NCBI GenBank assembly: GCA_038230695.1
Contig: JBBRMT010000128.1
Location: 1 to 12,825 of the forward strand
Length of the DNA stretch: 12,825 bases
From: QHBQ01 sp038230695
GTDB lineage: Bacteria; Chloroflexota; Chloroflexia; QHBQ01
Direction: 5' to 3'
Below the pieces are notes generated by a model. The model saw only the letters and a program-made list of their open reading frames with translations. It was not told where the DNA came from and did not search any database. The position numbers and the translations under genes were made by a program. This document shows positions 7,305-12,825 of the stretch, in pieces (the first letter of the stretch is position 1; each line of letters starts with the position of its first letter).

Positions 7305-8665
7305 TCCCCCCAGTTGTGTTCGCCAACCGCGCCGACGTATTTGCCGACGATGTTGGGCAGCGCGTCGAAGGGGCGGTCGAGGACGATGGTCTGGTTGCGG
7401 GCAGGGCCAACCGAGATCATGTCCAGGCGTGCTACAACCAGGGCGCTGATGCGCTTGACGTAGGCGCGGGCGGCTTCCGGCAAGTCAGCCAGGCTGCGGG
7501 CGGCAGTGGTGGGGGTCTCCCAGCCGGGCATTTCCTCATAAATTGGCTCTACCTGCTGCAGCACGCTGATGTCGCTGGGGATGTGCTGGATGACCGCATC
7601 GTTGACCCGATAGCCGGTGCATATCTTCAGGCTAGGGAAGGTATCCAGCGAGTCGAGGCGGGTGATGACGATACCACCAATGCCGTTCAGCCGCGCCGCA
7701 TAACGGGCAGCCACCGCATCGAACCAGCCCACTCGTCGGGGGCGGCCAGTAATCGTGCCGTACTCCTGATGACCCTCGCCACCCTGGCTACGCAGGTACT
7801 CGGCGGCTTCGCCTTCAATTTCGGTGGGGAACGGGCCTTCGCCCACGCGGGTGCAGTATGCCTTGTACACGCCGACTACATTATCCAAAGCGGCTGGCGG
7901 AATACCGCTGCCCAGGCACGCACCTGCTGCGGTGGGTGACGATGAGGTGACATAAGGATAGGTGCCAAAGTCGAGATCAAGCAATGCGCCTTGCGCCCCC
8001 TCCAACAGGATGTTGTGATGCTCGTCCATAGCGCGATATAGCACTAGCTGGGTGTCGAGGATATGCTTACGCAGGCGGTGGCCGTAATCCACCATCTGCA
8101 AGTAGACCTGATGCAGACTGAGCGGTTTGGCTCCGTAGAGGCGGGTGAGGATCTGGTTCTTGTGGTTGAGGACGAAGGAGAGCCGCGTCAGCAAAGCCTC
8201 CTCGCGCACCAGATCGCCAACACGGATGCCGATGCGGGCGGCCTTGTCCTGGTAAGCAGGGCCAATGCCACGCTTGGTAGTGCCGACCCCTACTCCACCC
8301 TCGCTGCGCTGTTGCTCCTCCAGTTGATCCAGCAGCACATGGTAGGGCATAAGCACGTGGGCGCGTTCGCTAATCAGCAGGCGGGCGCAACTGACCCCCC
8401 GCTGCTCCAACTCGTCCATCTCGGCTAGCAACGCGCCGGGGTCAACCACCACTCCATTGCCAATTACGCAGATGGCTTTGGGGTTGAAGATACCGGAGGG
8501 GATGAGCCGCATCTTGAAGGTGCCGAGGTCGTTGACGATGGTATGACCGGCGTTGGTGCCACCCTGGTAGCGCACCACTACCCGCGCCTGCTCCGAGAGC
8601 AAGTCTACGATCTTACCCTTGCCCTCGTCGCCCCACTGTGCGCCGATTACCGCGATTACTGACAT
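7301..8665 (-). CDS. purA: Adenylosuccinate synthetase
   Basis: A 454-residue enzyme joining IMP and aspartate with GTP to make adenylosuccinate, the first committed step from IMP to AMP, in the cytoplasm. The N-terminal GTP-binding motif GAQWGDEGKGKIVD is at 8-21, and QGGTNAGHT at 34-42 supplies H41; D13 and H41 are at the same positions as the catalytic pair of the E. coli enzyme. Further family blocks are TTKRGIGPAYQDKAAR, EGAQGALLDLDFGTYPYVTS, VGEGPFPTE and TGRPRRVGWFD. The protein is slightly longer than the usual 425-440 residues, mostly by small insertions. ATG at 8665 has AGGAG six to seven bases upstream. It lies alone at the head of the minus-strand run, 87 nt before the glycosyltransferase, and has its own promoter at 8759-8767. 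No riboswitch is recognisable in its leader, which is instead filled by a heptamer repeat. Confidence 0.98.
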   Translation of the reverse strand: MSVIAVIGAQWGDEGKGKIVDLLSEQARVVVRYQGGTNAGHTIVNDLGTFKMRLIPSGIFNPKAICVIGNGVVVDPGALLAEMDELEQRGVSCARLLISERAHVLMPYHVLLDQLEEQQRSEGGVGVGTTKRGIGPAYQDKAARIGIRVGDLVREEALLTRLSFVLNHKNQILTRLYGAKPLSLHQVYLQMVDYGHRLRKHILDTQLVLYRAMDEHHNILLEGAQGALLDLDFGTYPYVTSSSPTAAGACLGSGIPPAALDNVVGVYKAYCTRVGEGPFPTEIEGEAAEYLRSQGGEGHQEYGTITGRPRRVGWFDAVAARYAARLNGIGGIVITRLDSLDTFPSLKICTGYRVNDAVIQHIPSDISVLQQVEPIYEEMPGWETPTTAARSLADLPEAARAYVKRISALVVARLDMISVGPARNQTIVLDRPFDALPNIVGKYVGAVGEHNWGE

Positions 8666-8674
8666 AGTTGCTCC

Positions 8675-8716
8675 TGATTTCAGATTGTAGATTGATGATT
8701 GCAGATTATAGATTAA
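8675..8716. repeat. Six-unit heptamer tandem repeat in the purA leader
   Basis: Six 7-bp units in exact register, plus-strand consensus AGATTGN, with the first and fourth units starting with T. They directly adjoin the purA ribosome-binding site (8668-8674 region) and would be transcribed as part of an approximately 87-base 5' leader. AT-rich, so probably unstructured in RNA. Confidence 0.85.
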
Positions 8717-8758
8717 GCTGGGGTGGCACTAGCCCCGCCGAACTGCTGTGTACGGCTC

Positions 8759-8767
8759 ATTATAACA
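8759..8767 (-). promoter_or_regulatory. Extended -10 promoter of purA
   Basis: On the minus strand the sequence is TGTTATAAT, a perfect extended -10. The -35 region 16-17 bases upstream is poor (ATGGAA or TATGGA). Transcription would start near 8752, leaving a leader of about 87 bases before purA that contains a GGGG/CCCC-flanked small hairpin (about 8719-8736) and the heptamer repeat. Confidence 0.65.
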
Positions 8768-8821
8768 TAAAGCAGGGGGTTTCCATATGTACTACACACT
8801 ACGTAGCAGGAGCTAAGATCA

Positions 8822-8860
8822 TTGACACAACGTTAACATCGGCTTAAACAACCATTAACA
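8822..8860 (+). promoter_or_regulatory. Four 11-bp-spaced direct repeats, Pho-box-like (OmpR-family) operator and promoter
   Basis: Hexamers TTGACA (8822), TTAACA (8833), TTAAAC (8844) and TTAACA (8855) begin exactly 11 bases apart. This is the geometry of PhoP/PhoB-type operators; Bacillus subtilis PhoP boxes are TTAACA-like repeats with the same period. The first unit is also a consensus -35, with TAAACA 17 bases on (8845-8850) as a weak -10; a second possible -10, TAAACT, lies at 8870-8875 after the array. In the first layout a bound regulator would block the promoter; in the second it would activate. It lies 63 bases before the start of the LPXTG protein gene. Regulator identity is inference. 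Confidence 0.55.
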
Positions 8861-8910
8861 TCAGCCTCGTAAACTAACAGCGAAGCAGATGGACTCTATC
8901 ACCAAAATCA

Positions 8911-8916
8911 AGGAGG
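8911..8916 (+). promoter_or_regulatory. Strong ribosome-binding site fixing a GTG start
   Basis: AGGAGG, preceded by another A, lies six bases before GTG at 8923. No ATG in the frame gives a complete signal peptide, so this site decides for the GTG start. Confidence 0.9.
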
Positions 8917-8922
8917 ATATTA

Positions 8923-10119
8923 GTGTTCAAACACCTTTCCCGTGCCGCAGGCAGCGGCGTTGTTCTTATTCCAGCCCTGATCATGCTGGCCCTGCTGCTC
9001 GTGCCAACCCACAGCCTGGCTGCCCCCAACGCAGCGCCATCCATGCCGGTGGCAGTGCCTGGATATGCCATCTCGGTATTTGCCGGTGGTGGCACAGCCA
9101 ATTCCCACCCCGATGCGCTCATCTACGCCAATCAGCATCTATACGTCGCCTATCAGAACGTTACCGCCAAGGATGGCACCGACCACAAGTCCAGCACCGT
9201 CCTCGCCTATAACGCCAGCGGCAAGGTTGACGGTAGTTGGAGCGTGCTGGGGCATTGCGATGGCCTGCGTATGGACCCCGCCACCGGCTTGCTCTGGGCT
9301 AGCTCCAACGAGGATGGCAACCCTGGCCTTGTCACCATCAACACCGCTACCAACGTAGTGACCTCTTACCAGCTCCCCGCCACGCCGCACGGTGGTGGTT
9401 ATGATGATATGGCATTCGTGGATGGTAAAGCCTTCATCGCCGCATCCGCCCCCAATTTGGACAAGAATGGGGTCAACACCTTCCCCGCGATTGACCAGAT
9501 TACCTTGCAGAACGGGCAGGCACAACTCACCCCCGTGTTGATGGGCAACGCACCCGCCGTTGATATGACCTCCAACGCAACCGCGCCGCTCAACGAGGTT
9601 GACCCCGACTCCCTTACCGTGGACAACCAGGGCAACCTTGTGCTGGTCAATCAGGGTGGTAACGAAATCGTCTTCATCGGTCATCCTGGCACCGCACAGC
9701 AGACGGTCAGCCGCATCCCGGTTGGCACCCAACTCGATGACACGATCTGGACAAAGGGTGGACCCGGTCGTCTATTCATCACCGATGGCAAGAACAATAT
9801 GGTTTACACGCTACACACCAGCCAGCCCGACGGCACCGTGTTCACTGCCGTTCCCGGCGACTCCGGTGTAGCCGGTTTCATCGGCACAGTCAACATCAGC
9901 GCCGGCAACGTAACTCCGATTGCCGTTGGCTTCGGCAGCCCCACTGGTCTGCTCTATGTCCCCGATAGCCAGCCCACAACAGGCTCTGCGGACGGCTCGG
10001 TGCCGATGCTACCCGCGACGGGTGCAGCGAATGACGCTGGCTGGGGCGCACTGCTAGCATTCGCGCTTGCGCTACTCCTAATTGGCTTCGGCGTGCGCCG
10101 GGTAGGCGCAACGCGCTAA
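8923..10119 (+). CDS. Secreted beta-propeller-like protein with LPATG cell-surface sorting signal
   Basis: A 398-residue exported protein. Residues 1-33 are a signal peptide (hydrophobic run about 13-28, cleavage likely after SLA at 31-33). Residues about 45-350 read as NHL/SMP-30-like propeller blades, with blocks such as CDGLRMDPATGLLWASSNED, TPHGGGYDDMAFVDGKAFIA, DPDSLTVDNQGNLVLVNQGG and GRLFITDGKNNMVYTL. The end is a classic sortase substrate tail: LPATG at 363-367, a hydrophobic stretch about 374-391, then RR and a short basic tail. It would be cut between T366 and G367 and joined to the cell surface. No enzyme active site is recognisable; binding or scaffold roles are as likely as catalysis. 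GTG start with a strong AGGAGG. Divergent from purA, convergent with the helicase, so a single-gene unit, likely controlled by the 11-bp repeat array upstream. No sortase gene is in the window. Confidence 0.85.
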   Translation: MFKHLSRAAGSGVVLIPALIMLALLLVPTHSLAAPNAAPSMPVAVPGYAISVFAGGGTANSHPDALIYANQHLYVAYQNVTAKDGTDHKSSTVLAYNASGKVDGSWSVLGHCDGLRMDPATGLLWASSNEDGNPGLVTINTATNVVTSYQLPATPHGGGYDDMAFVDGKAFIAASAPNLDKNGVNTFPAIDQITLQNGQAQLTPVLMGNAPAVDMTSNATAPLNEVDPDSLTVDNQGNLVLVNQGGNEIVFIGHPGTAQQTVSRIPVGTQLDDTIWTKGGPGRLFITDGKNNMVYTLHTSQPDGTVFTAVPGDSGVAGFIGTVNISAGNVTPIAVGFGSPTGLLYVPDSQPTTGSADGSVPMLPATGAANDAGWGALLAFALALLLIGFGVRRVGATR

Positions 10120-10143
10120 CTTAAAGTAACCATTAATCGAACG

Positions 10144-10172
10144 GGGCAAGCAACGATAAACGTTGCTTGCCC
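10144..10172 (+). terminator. Strong hairpin downstream of the LPXTG gene
   Basis: A perfect 12-bp stem, GGGCAAGCAACG against its complement, closes a 5-base ATAAA loop, 24 bases after the stop. The following bases (AGTTCTGT) are only partly U-rich. Position and stem strength fit a transcription terminator. Confidence 0.7.
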
Positions 10173-10228
10173 AGTTCTGTATGCTGGCCCATAAGCCAAA
10201 CGCTCATGATCGTTATTCTTGCTAAAGA

Positions 10229-10258
10229 GAGGGCGCACCATACATCCGGTGCGCCTTC
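10229..10258 (-). terminator. Terminator hairpin of the helicase gene
   Basis: Stem GGCGCACC against GGTGCGCC (8 bp, extended to 11 with one wobble) with an 8-base loop, starting about 5 bases after the helicase stop on the minus strand. The transcript continues CUCUCUUU, a weak U-tract. With the hairpin at 10144-10172 it keeps the two convergent genes apart. Confidence 0.7.
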
Positions 10259-10262
10259 ATCA

Positions 10263-12314
10263 TTACACCCCTTGCAACTCCCCTACTAGCATCGTATCCT
10301 CCAGCGGCAGGTGGCCGTTGCCGTTGGCGCTGTGGCCGTTGCCATTTGCGCCATTCTTCGCTGGTCGCCCCCGCTTCTTGCCATTGACGGTCAGCGTGGG
10401 GGCGGGTGAGCCCTCAGAGGTGCCGATAACGGTTGCGGGTTTGCGTCCGCGTCGGCTTTTCGGTTTCTCGCCGTTCAGTTCGATTCTGGTAGCGCTCAGT
10501 TCGCCCTTGCGCGGGCGACCACGCTTCTTCGGTGCAGCGGCGGCCCTCGCCTCGGCTTTGCAGGCGGCTTCCTTTAGAATGTCCGATTGCGGTACGGCTA
10601 GCTCGGTGGGGCTGAGTAGCTCGGCGGCATCGAGGATGGTGTAGTGGTAGCCCTGCTCGGTGAGGAATAGCTGGCGGTTGGCTCCAAACTCTTGATCGTT
10701 GGAGTCGCGGGTAACAACGGTGTAGAAGTGGGCAAGCTGGCCGTCCTTCTTGGGGCGCAGGATGCGGCCCAGCCGCTGCGCCTCCTCCTGGCGGCTGCCA
10801 AACGTGCCGCTCACCTGGATGGCAACGCTGGCATCGGGCAGGTCAATCGCAAAGTTCGCCACCTTGCTCACCACCAGCACCTTCACCTCGCCGGTGCGGA
10901 ACCGCTCGTACAGCACCTCGCGTTCGCTATTCGGCATCTTGCCGGTGATTAGTGGCGCACCCAGCATATCGCTGATCATTTTCAGTTGGTCGAGATACTG
11001 ACCGATGACCAGGATTTGCTCACCTTCGTGCTTCGCCAGCAGCTTGTTCATCACCAGCAGCTTGCGCGGGTTCTCCGCCGCAATGCGATACTTGATACGG
11101 TTATCCTCGGTAATTACGTATTCCTGGCGAGTTTCGTCGCTGAGGGTAATGCGTACCTCGGTGCAATCGGCGGTGGCAATCCAGCCCTGACGCTCCAGAT
11201 CCTTCCACGGCACATCGTACTTCTTGGGGCCGATCAGCGAAAACACATCCGTCTCGCGGCCATCCTCGCGCACCAGCGTGGCGGTCAACCCCAGGCGGCG
11301 GCGGGCCTGGATCTCGGCGGTGATGCGGAACACCGGAGCGGGCAGCAGATGCACCTCGTCGTAGATAATCAGCCCCCAGTTGCGCTCGTTGAACAGCGCG
11401 AAGTGGGGGAACTCGCCGACCTCGCCGGTATCCTCATTCACGGTGAAGGGTCGGTAGGTCATCATCTGATAGGTGGTGATGGTGACCGGGCGGATCTCCT
11501 TGCGGTCGCCGCTGTACTCGCCCACATCTTCGGGGCGCAAGCTGGTCTTGGTGGTAAGCTCCTCGACCCATTGCCGCACCGCAATGGTGTTGGGGGTGAG
11601 GATCAGGGTCTGGGTTTGCAGCCGCTCGATTGCGCCGATACCCACCACTGTCTTGCCCGCGCCGCAGGGGAGCACGACCACGCCGCTGCCGCCTCGCGAC
11701 GAGCCACTGGCGTAGAATATGTCCACCGACTCGCGCTGATACTGGCGCAGGCTGAACGGCTTGCCCTCCTCAGTGAAGGCCCGCAAGGTGACGGCCATCG
11801 GCGCGCCCTCGACATAGCCAGCCAGGTCTTCGGCGGGATAGCCGAAGCCGACCATCGCCTGCTTGATAAGGCCGCGCTTGGCTGGGTCAACGCTGATGGT
11901 GTGGCTGTCAAGCTGCTCCAAAATATAGGGCAGGATGCGCTTGTGGCGCGTAATCTCGGTGATCAGCATCCTATCTTCCGACTGCAACACCAGCCGCCCG
12001 CCATCATCCTTCAGCAGCTTGACTCGACCAAAGCGGGAGACATAATCCTGCACATCGACCGCGATGTTGCTCGGCACATCGTACTTGCTGAAGCGGTTGA
12101 GAACCTCGATAATCTGCGCCGCGCTCTCACCGGCGGCGGCGGCGTTCCAAAGCGATAGCGGGGTGATGCGATAAGTGTGGATGTGTTCGGGCGACTTCTC
12201 CAATTCGGCAAAGCGGGCCAGGTAGTCGCGGGCCTCGGCGTACAACGGGTTGTCCACTTCGAGCAGCAGCGATTTATCGCTCTGCACCACCAGCGGGTTA
12301 TGCGGGTTATACAT
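10263..12314 (-). CDS. XPB/Ssl2-type DNA helicase with AT-hook C-terminal tail
   Basis: A 683-residue superfamily 2 helicase of the bacterial and archaeal XPB type, predicted to unwind DNA 3' to 5' in repair. An N-terminal XPB-specific domain (about 1-190) precedes the motor. Motor motifs: RQYQRES, Walker A PCGAGKT at 216-222, DEVH at 319-322, LTATLVRED with the XPB RED triad at 349-351, and QRLGRILR at 513-520. Residues about 575-683 are an unusual basic, low-complexity tail with three AT-hook-like motifs: KKRGRPRKG at 596-604, KSRRGRKPA at 619-627 and KKRGRPAK from 646, then NGNGH repeats near the end. Bacterial XPB proteins are usually near 550 residues, so the tail accounts for the extra length. 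ATG at 12314 has AAAGGA about 12 bases upstream. Separate transcription unit, converging on the LPXTG gene. No Bax1 nuclease partner gene is adjacent in the window. Confidence 0.93.
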   Translation of the reverse strand: MYNPHNPLVVQSDKSLLLEVDNPLYAEARDYLARFAELEKSPEHIHTYRITPLSLWNAAAAGESAAQIIEVLNRFSKYDVPSNIAVDVQDYVSRFGRVKLLKDDGGRLVLQSEDRMLITEITRHKRILPYILEQLDSHTISVDPAKRGLIKQAMVGFGYPAEDLAGYVEGAPMAVTLRAFTEEGKPFSLRQYQRESVDIFYASGSSRGGSGVVVLPCGAGKTVVGIGAIERLQTQTLILTPNTIAVRQWVEELTTKTSLRPEDVGEYSGDRKEIRPVTITTYQMMTYRPFTVNEDTGEVGEFPHFALFNERNWGLIIYDEVHLLPAPVFRITAEIQARRRLGLTATLVREDGRETDVFSLIGPKKYDVPWKDLERQGWIATADCTEVRITLSDETRQEYVITEDNRIKYRIAAENPRKLLVMNKLLAKHEGEQILVIGQYLDQLKMISDMLGAPLITGKMPNSEREVLYERFRTGEVKVLVVSKVANFAIDLPDASVAIQVSGTFGSRQEEAQRLGRILRPKKDGQLAHFYTVVTRDSNDQEFGANRQLFLTEQGYHYTILDAAELLSPTELAVPQSDILKEAACKAEARAAAAPKKRGRPRKGELSATRIELNGEKPKSRRGRKPATVIGTSEGSPAPTLTVNGKKRGRPAKNGANGNGHSANGNGHLPLEDTMLVGELQGV

Positions 12315-12459
12315 AGTCGGTTCAATCCTTTTATTGTAGTTATTGTGGGGATAATTGCTGGGTGCCGCGATGATTTGAAAGCATCCTCGTGGCTAATAGC
12401 ACACACCAATATGCAGTTTATCACATGGCTGGCAGGTTGTCAAATCATGTGCGGGCATA

Positions 12460-12550
12460 GGGTGCGTCACAAGTTCTTGGCTTTGTACCAGGGCGAACAA
12501 CGGTTCGCCCCTACATATCAACCAGTTACCCCAGAACTTGTGACGCACCC
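12460..12550. repeat. 91-bp palindromic MITE/REP-like element
   Basis: Perfect 18-bp terminal inverted repeats (12460-12477 and 12533-12550, outer ends GGGTGCGTCAC) enclose a second perfect hairpin in the middle: GGGCGAAC at 12491-12498 and GTTCGCCC at 12503-12510, loop AACG. The inner GGGCGAAC...GTTCGCCCCTACA resembles a dispersed repeat I have seen in many Chloroflexota and cyanobacterial genomes. No transposase frame and no clear target-site duplication. Confidence 0.75.
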
Positions 12551-12648
12551 GCGGTCATAACCACTGGTAGTGGCGGATACGCTAGCTTGATTATTTAGGT
12601 GAGTGGCGTTGGCCTTGGCTGGGATCGCTGTGAACTTGATGCGACAGG

Positions 12649-12657
12649 TGTTATAAT
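12649..12657 (+). promoter_or_regulatory. Extended -10 promoter of the phosphotransacylase gene
   Basis: TGTTATAAT, identical to the purA promoter core. Best -35 is weak (GTGAAC at 12630-12635, 16-base spacer). Start near 12664 gives a leader of about 29 bases with AAAGGAGGG at 12676-12684. Confidence 0.65.
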
Positions 12658-12692
12658 GGCAACAAGCACAGGCATAAAGGAGGGCAACAATA

Positions 12693-12825
12693 ATGCCAGA
12701 ACGAGTGACCAGCTTTGCCCAGATAATCGAGATGGCGCGGCAGCGCGGCCCGCGCACCATGTCCATCGCCGTGCCACAGGATAAAGATGTGCTGACTGCC
12801 GCCTGCGAAGCGCGCGACAGTGGCA
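12693..12825 (+). CDS. Phosphate acetyl/butyryltransferase (PTA_PTB family), N-terminal fragment
   Basis: The first 44 residues only; the gene continues past the window edge. ATG at 12693 follows a strong AAAGGAGGG nine bases away. The pattern is a short helix (SFAQIIEMARQRG), then a strand MSIAVPQDKDVLTAACEARDSG. This matches the opening of phosphate butyryltransferases and phosphate acetyltransferases, in which the first Rossmann strand (IAVA.A.D.EVL.A...A) is followed by GIA. Such enzymes exchange CoA for phosphate on acetyl- or butyryl-CoA and usually pair with an acetate or butyrate kinase gene, which would lie to the right. The fragment is too short to tell butyryl from acetyl type or to exclude a relative. 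Confidence 0.65.
   Translation, partial: MPERVTSFAQIIEMARQRGPRTMSIAVPQDKDVLTAACEARDSG

Larger units (their letters stand above)
12315..12692. other. 378-base intergenic region between divergent helicase and phosphotransacylase genes
   Basis: No convincing coding frame. It holds the helicase leader (about 12315-12340), a featureless AT-balanced stretch to about 12455, the palindromic element at 12460-12550, and the downstream gene's promoter and ribosome site. A clear helicase promoter was not found; TACAAT at 12338-12333 (minus) is too close to the start to be convincing. Confidence 0.8.

Noticed and set aside
7247..7939. Open plus-strand frame of 230 codons
   Set aside because: Antisense to purA, which is certain; no ribosome site or family resemblance.
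8675..8716. CRISPR array
   Set aside because: Units are 7 bp with no spacers, and no cas genes are nearby.
8666..8758. Possible purine riboswitch in the purA leader
   Set aside because: No purine-aptamer core or paired loops seen; the leader is mostly the AT-rich heptamer array and one small GGGG/CCCC hairpin.
9139..9732. Open minus-strand frame of 197 codons
   Set aside because: Antisense to the propeller gene, which has a strong ribosome site, signal peptide and sorting signal.
10986..12158. Open plus-strand frame of 390 codons
   Set aside because: Fully antisense to the helicase motor. Its length comes from GC-rich codons on the other strand, and the protein has no recognisable motif.
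12333..12338. TACAAT as the helicase -10 box
   Set aside because: Only 18 bases from the ATG, so the transcript would start at or after the ribosome-binding site, and there is no matching -35.
12599..12784. Small 61-codon plus-strand frame over the start of the phosphotransacylase gene
   Set aside because: It overlaps the promoter and the first codons of the phosphotransacylase in a different frame, with no ribosome site of its own.

Overview
The window looks like a piece of a moderately GC-rich Chloroflexota (Chloroflexi) chromosome. The strongest sign is a protein module typical of secreted and membrane proteins of that phylum, with signatures such as QxFERAR, FGYPIS, LGHPITEPYW and YYKWRY. 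It occurs in two unrelated genes here, an M1-type peptidase and a family-39 glycosyltransferase. A bacterial XPB-type helicase and heptamer tandem repeats fit that placement. The class cannot be fixed from the sequence alone.

Layout. Positions 1-8665 hold seven genes, all on the minus strand. In transcription order they are purA (adenylosuccinate synthetase), a GT39-like membrane glycosyltransferase, an EamA/DMT transporter, thpR (RNA 2',3'-cyclic phosphodiesterase), a beta-class DNA methyltransferase, a PmeII-like restriction endonuclease, and a secreted M1-type metallopeptidase cut off by the window edge. From the glycosyltransferase to thpR the genes are 8 nt apart or overlap by 8 nt. The methyltransferase, nuclease and peptidase overlap by 14 and 4 nt. 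The restriction-modification pair has its own extended -10 promoter, which lies over the stop codon of thpR.

Divergent from purA, at 8923-10119 (+), is a secreted beta-propeller-like protein with a C-terminal LPATG sortase signal. In front of it are four TTNANM-type hexamers spaced exactly 11 bp apart, which resembles a Pho-box or other OmpR-family operator. Two hairpins separate it from the convergent XPB-like helicase (10263-12314, minus), whose tail carries three AT-hook-like motifs. A 378-base non-coding stretch follows. It holds a palindromic MITE/REP-like element and the promoter of a phosphate acetyl/butyryltransferase gene that runs off the right edge.

Working together. Only the restriction-modification pair forms an obvious functional unit. 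The other genes are housekeeping (purA, thpR, helicase), transport, or cell envelope and secretion. Short 7-bp-period tandem repeats occur at four places: both intergenic flanks of purA (two arrays on its 3' side) and the coding sequence just after the peptidase signal peptide. Three promoters share a TGNTATAAT extended -10 with a poor -35.
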